Source: Halovenus sp.
GTDB taxonomy: Archaea > Halobacteriota > Halobacteria > Halobacteriales > Haloarculaceae
NCBI GenBank assembly: GCA_028274925.1
Contig: JAQCNR010000404.1
Location: 1 to 5,306, forward strand
Direction of reading: 5' to 3'
DNA: 5,306 nt
Made by a program: the position numbers and the translations under genes. This document shows positions 4,998 to 5,306 of the stretch, piece by piece. The notes beneath the pieces are model-generated. The model saw nothing but the letters and a program-made list of their open reading frames with translations, was not told the origin of the DNA and did no database searches. Positions within the stretch are counted from its first letter, which is position 1, and each line of letters starts with the position of its first letter.

Positions 4998-5306
4998 ATG
5001 GGTGCTCGAACAGCGTTAGACCGTAGACGGAGGTATAATTTTACAGACACAGCGAGGATACTTGCAGTTGTACTTCTCCTCGTCGCAGTTGCCGGGGCCG
5101 GAATTGGGCTGGCACCGACGACTGCGACAGCCGACGCTTCGGTAACTGAAGCAGGTCCCCAGCCGACGACCACTGGCTCGTTCTTTTTCGAGGACGAGCC
5201 CGGCTTCACCGTCGAGGCTGAGGACACTACGATCGAGAGTGGCTCCAGCGGGACCGTCGACCTCGAAATTGAACCGACGGACGACTCCACATTTGGAGCG
5301 TTCATT
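4998..5306 (+). CDS. Exported surface-type protein, 5' part only
   Basis: The frame is open to the window end, giving the first 103 residues. An Arg-rich N-terminus (ALDRRRRYNF) is followed by a hydrophobic stretch, RILAVVLLLVAVAGAGIGLA (about 20-39), then PTTATADASV, which looks like a signal peptide with a cleavage site after one of the Ala residues near 44-47. The mature part is Thr/Ser-rich and very acidic (FFFEDEPGFTVEAEDTT; SSGTVDLEIEPTDD), the composition of haloarchaeal cell-surface proteins; a beta-sandwich domain seems to begin near 70. Function is unknown. An in-frame ATG at 4983, preceded directly by a stop codon, would add MWGRH and fits the TATA spacing slightly better; 4998 is given because the protein then has a more typical signal-peptide start. 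A minus-strand open frame over the same bases is a shadow. Confidence 0.75.
   Translation, partial: MGARTALDRRRRYNFTDTARILAVVLLLVAVAGAGIGLAPTTATADASVTEAGPQPTTTGSFFFEDEPGFTVEAEDTTIESGSSGTVDLEIEPTDDSTFGAFI

Noticed and set aside
4919..5305. 128-codon minus-strand frame at the right edge
   Set aside because: Antisense to the open, acidic signal-peptide-bearing frame on the plus strand. Its Ser/Val-rich product has no recognisable features.

Overview
The window looks like a piece of a haloarchaeal (class Halobacteria) chromosome or large replicon. The predicted proteins are rich in Asp and Glu and poor in Lys. The genes are GC-rich, with strong G/C preference at third codon positions. Several starts have a TATA-like box about 26-31 bases upstream and no Shine-Dalgarno sequence, the arrangement of leaderless haloarchaeal transcripts. 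No rRNA, tRNA, CRISPR array or intact insertion sequence is visible.

Left part (1-1196): an accessory-looking segment. A two-gene type II toxin-antitoxin module lies on the minus strand, with a small ribbon-helix-helix-like antitoxin (526-720) followed by an overlapping RelE/ParE-type toxin (240-533). A tandem 8-base repeat sits at the module's likely promoter. About 70 bases further upstream there is a long hairpin followed by five Ts on the minus strand. The module is flanked by two diverged direct-repeat copies of about 57 bases (5-61 and 856-912, 43/57 identical). The rest of 721-1196 holds no convincing gene.

Middle part (1197-3411): a divergent arrangement. On the minus strand, a five-helix haloarchaeal membrane protein (1716-2423, DUF7978-like) is followed 39 bases later by a left-handed beta-helix acyltransferase (1197-1676). 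On the plus strand, a UbiA-type membrane prenyltransferase (2557-3411) faces away from them.

Right part (3412-5306): 49 bases after the prenyltransferase comes a PrsW-family intramembrane metalloprotease (3461-4624) with all family motifs and a long acidic, probably disordered N-terminal extension. It is followed by a short hairpin and a strikingly AT-rich intergenic region with two perfect 10-base palindromes and a good TATA box. The window then ends inside a gene for an exported, acidic surface-type protein (from 4998 or 4983).

The membrane and envelope theme (DUF7978 protein, prenyltransferase, protease, exported protein) is suggestive, but nothing in the sequence proves a shared pathway. 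The most noteworthy items are the repeat-bounded toxin-antitoxin cassette with its control sites, and the archaeal PrsW protease, whose bacterial role (anti-sigma cleavage) cannot apply in an organism without sigma factors.
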